Positions 61,151-64,000 of a stretch of DNA of 64,000 nucleotides are shown one piece after another. The position numbers were made by a program, and so were the translations under genes. The notes below the pieces were generated by a model that was given only the letters and a program-made list of their open reading frames with translations, was not told the origin of the DNA and made no database searches. This stretch comes from Brugia malayi (Eukaryota; Nematoda; Chromadorea; Rhabditida; Onchocercidae), in NCBI RefSeq assembly GCF_000002995.4, contig NW_025062479.1:20704721-20768720 (forward strand), read 5' to 3'. Positions within the stretch are counted from its first letter, which is position 1. Each line of letters begins with the position of its first letter.

Positions 61151-63551
61151 TGTAATGCAGTGATATTTGGCATATATCATAGCAATTTGAAATGACAAGA
61201 AGAAATGATTGCTTAACAATAGTAAATTTTTAATTGTAACCAATGTTATTCTCATTTTAAGCTATTCCTCTTATCATTTCCAGATAAATATTTATAAAAT
61301 GCAATGTGATTTTTTCACTTAAAAAAAAGCAAAAATTGTTTACATTTGAGTTTAGACAGAAAGGCTGGGAAAATGAAGTAAATAAAATGCTTTCTGAGAG
61401 GCCTAGCAAAATATTCCTATAATCGATGCAAGACAGAATGTCCTTAGACGAGACAAGACGAGACTATGCTAGACAATGTCATTTTCATTTTATGCGCACG
61501 CATTCAATCTCATTTTCCTGTCACAGATGTGTCTAAGGCACTTACACATAAGAGATTGTTAACAAAATAATTCCTATCATTTCATTTCATTCATTATCAT
61601 TTGTTTATCAGTTACTAGTATTATCATGATTAGATGCAGCATAATTTTGAAATGTCTTCGGCATTTTTATCAATAAATCTTTTGTAAATACTTCCGAAAA
61701 GAAAATGGACATTTATAATAATTAATAATAATAGAGAGGGTAATAATAATAATAATAATAATAATTAATAGTAATAATAATGCATGAATTAGTAGAAACC
61801 ATAGGAAACTTTTATGATTAGAAAACGCATTTATGAGTTACTACATCGGCGGTAATAATACAAATTTCTTCAGCATTCAAAGATTTCAGTAAACATTTCT
61901 CAATTAATTATGCTTAAGTGAAACTTTGAAAATTTATTATCGCAGTCATTTCGTGTCAAAAATCTCGAAAAACTTTTATATCATTTCAAATGCTAAAGAA
62001 TTTGAAATTGATGTCAGTTTAATTTCATTTAGTTAAATAAACGAAATACATTATTGTAATGATCGAATAACTTTTTTCTAATGCAATATGTTTGCATTTT
62101 TTCATCGTTAATTTCTAGACATTCAATTTTCTCTCTTTTTTTTCTCTCTCTCTCTCTCTCTCTTTTCTCTAAAAACCTCTTTTTTTTTTCATATACATTG
62201 GAAGTTTAATGTTTTTCTTCAGTTGATAACTTTCTTTTATTATAAAGTAAAATGAAAATTAATAAATAAATATGTACTGGCCTTTTCATTTTATTTGCAG
62301 AAACAATTTTGACCTTTGAATGCACTTGTGCATAGTAATAGTGCATTACTTCGTTAATGAATGCTCTCTAATTAATATTTCTGAATAAATTGGTGTGAAT
62401 TTTTCCATCCTCTTCCACTTACTCTTTCTTTCATTTCATTCATTTCTTTAGCATTTATTAAAATGATGGCTTTTGGAGCTATTTAATAGCTATAGCTAAT
62501 ATCTCTTGAAATATTTTTATTTTCATTGCATTAAAGTCTCTAAAAAAAAAAAAAAACAAAATTTGCAATTATATTTTGGGTTTTATTTTCTATTTGTGAT
62601 TTAATTAGAGGAGAACCTAATGATATGTTATTTAGCACAAAAAGCCTGGTACAAAAAGATACGCATCATTTTTTTCATTCCTCTCATTTCATCTTTTTCA
62701 AATTCATTTTTATATATATAACAAATATCATTTGACCTAATATTAATCAATACTTTTTTTTTTAAAAAAAAAAAAAAAGTTTTAACATTTTCATCTTCAT
62801 TCATTGATGCGCATTCGTTACAAATAAAAGTTTTTGTGAGTAATCATTCATTGAATCGGATGTTTTTTTTTTTCGAGAACAGTTTTTTTCGAGAATAATT
62901 TATTTTGCAGAATTAACTAGAATTAAAAAAGAACACGATAATTGTTCTTTCTCATTTAATAACTATGTTGAAAAAATTAAGAAATACTGAAAATTTCAGT
63001 TAGTCGTAACTTTCAAATATTTTACTGCAAGAAATATCGAAGTTAGTAAGAAGTGAAGTGAATATTAATTAACTGAATATATTTTTTATGGAATGTATGA
63101 ATTAGTAAAGATAGAAGAATGGTTTTAATGCAGTACAGTTTCTTAAAATGTTAATTTGAAAGGAAGGATGTTAGATAGATTAAACTGTCACAGCTAATTA
63201 TGTCTCTAATGAGTAAACCAGTTACTTCCTTTTTCCTAATAAACACATCTGATACATTCTTTTACCTTTTACTAGAATTTTCACTTCCCTTTTATTTAAG
63301 GGTGTAACTTTTTTCTTTTTTCAAAAGCGGAATTTTTCACTTTAAAAAGGTATTTATAAAGCGAAATTTTTTTTTTTTGGAATACAATTTTTTGAAAATA
63401 TTATATTTAGAAGTAAAATTACTAATTAATACTGATATCATATATTTATGTTTGACATTGCAAAAGGTCATACATAGTATTTGCATATCCTAAATGTAGT
63501 GGAGTGACTTATCAATAATGATAAGATGATCAATCCATAATGATCTCCACA

Positions 63552-63671
63552 ACAGTTAGCCACATATCCATCAATTCTGGACAAGCGCGATGAGAACTTG
63601 AAATGGTGGATATCGCTACCAAGAACGCATAAGGTAGGAGGACAAATGCGCATTGTGTACATCTGAACAGC
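63552..63671 (+). pseudogene. Short coding-like fragment near right edge
   Basis: A plus-strand frame runs from just after a TGA to a TGA at 63,669-63,671. Its composition looks coding (LATYPSILDKRDENLKWW, then ISLPRTHK) and GC content is higher than around it. There is no ATG at its start. CAG before TTAGCC could be an acceptor, and AAG|GTAGGA after THK a donor. The opposite strand is also open (63,698-63,468, with RLSRIDGYVANCCGDHYG), so the direction is uncertain. I recognise no family; it could be an exon of a gene leaving the window, a decayed fragment or chance. Confidence 0.25.
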
Positions 63672-63738
63672 TGCTTTTTTCCAATCTCTATTCATCATTC
63701 ATTCCCAATTTTAATTACTATTCATTTCATTTCTACAC

Positions 63739-63773
63739 TTACGTCAATAGCAATATCTGAAATTCACGTGTAC
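63739..63773. repeat. 35-bp direct repeat, copy 1
   Basis: Starts TTACGTCAATAG and ends AATTCACGTGTAC. It repeats at 63,817-63,851 with one mismatch in 35 bases (C/T), 78 bp apart. It contains a CRE-like TTACGTCA and an E-box-like CACGTG core. Confidence 0.95.
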
Positions 63774-63816
63774 TTCCTATTGTTAATCATCGGTAGTTAG
63801 TCAATTCATTACATAT

Positions 63817-63851
63817 TTACGTCAATAGCAATATTTGAAATTCACGTGTAC
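63817..63851. repeat. 35-bp direct repeat, copy 2
   Basis: Second copy of the 63,739 element, one mismatch. The sequences between and after the copies are not clearly related, so only the 35-bp core is conserved. Confidence 0.95.
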
Positions 63852-64000
63852 ATTCCGTAATATCAGCTATGAACACTATGTAAACTTTCGTTTTGTATTA
63901 GCGAGATTTCATATTTCTGTCAAATTATTACAAAATTTTCAACAATAGCCGCATAAATTTTCTATTGTAATAAATAACTGATTTCATATTGTTATAAGTA

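Larger units (their letters stand above)
51661..63530. other. Gene-poor right-hand region
   Basis: About 12 kb without a recognisable exon on either strand. It includes dispersed and tandem repeats at 53.05/53.63, 55.43-55.61 and 60.86-61.15 kb, a hairpin at 56.02 kb, CT runs near 60,340 and 62,140, an ATA/AAT array near 61,740 and homopolymers such as A29 at 56,716-56,744. A less AT-rich patch at 52,680-52,870 carries short open frames on both strands but no known motif. Frames at 58,531-58,755 and 60,061-60,294 are low complexity. Confidence 0.5.

Noticed and set aside
1..64000. tRNA, rRNA, CRISPR, transposase or reverse transcriptase
   Set aside because: No GGTTCGA-type B box in a foldable GC-rich context, no spaced identical repeats with unique spacers, and no transposase or RT motifs were seen by eye. 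A profile search (tRNAscan-SE, Rfam, RepeatMasker) would be decisive.

Overview
The window looks like nuclear DNA from a nematode, probably an AT-rich clade III (filarial or other spirurid) worm. This is inference. It rests on very AT-rich sequence full of A/T homopolymers, many short exons split by introns of about 80 bp to 6 kb, splice acceptors of the form TTTCAG, TTTTAG or TATAG, two start codons lying just downstream of acceptor-like AGs (as expected for spliced-leader trans-splicing), and a C2-plus-RGS protein of the C. elegans RGS-7 / mammalian RGS3 type. No prokaryotic signature, rRNA, tRNA, CRISPR array or intact transposon was seen.

Three protein-coding genes can be assembled, all on the minus strand. 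Most of the open frames of about 60-130 codons are only fragments of their exons or chance frames. (1) 16,679 to 7,524: six exons, 358 codons, a protein with a polar Asn/Ser-rich N-terminal half followed by four predicted membrane helices; family not recognised. (2) 49,848 to 31,345: nineteen exons, 878 codons, a C2-RGS regulator of heterotrimeric G proteins (rgs-7 type). (3) 28,803 to 24,770: eleven exons, 430 codons, a complete septin of the SEPT7 group. For each model the exon phases agree at every junction, the summed length is a multiple of three, and protein similarity continues across junctions wherever the family is known. The septin lies 2.5 kb downstream of the RGS gene on the same strand. 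Both families act on cortical or cytoskeletal processes in worms, but nothing in the sequence shows that they work together.

Layout: 1-7.5 kb is non-coding AT-rich DNA; 7.5-16.7 kb the four-helix membrane protein gene; 16.7-24.7 kb non-coding with small tandem repeats; 24.8-28.8 kb the septin; 28.8-31.3 kb spacer; 31.3-49.9 kb the RGS gene, including a 6-kb intron; 51.0-51.7 kb a GC-richer, promoter-like patch with four CCAAT boxes within 54 bp and TATA elements; 51.7-64 kb gene-poor DNA with several degenerate tandem repeats, one perfect hairpin, a 35-bp direct repeat and one short coding-like fragment near the right edge.

No convincing new biological system was found. The items most worth a second look are the cysteine substitutions in the septin GTP-binding motifs, the possible internal trans-splice start giving an RGS-only isoform, the unrecognised four-helix protein, the CCAAT cluster, two short plus-strand ORFs inside RGS introns, and the perfect palindromes at 7.8 and 56.0 kb.
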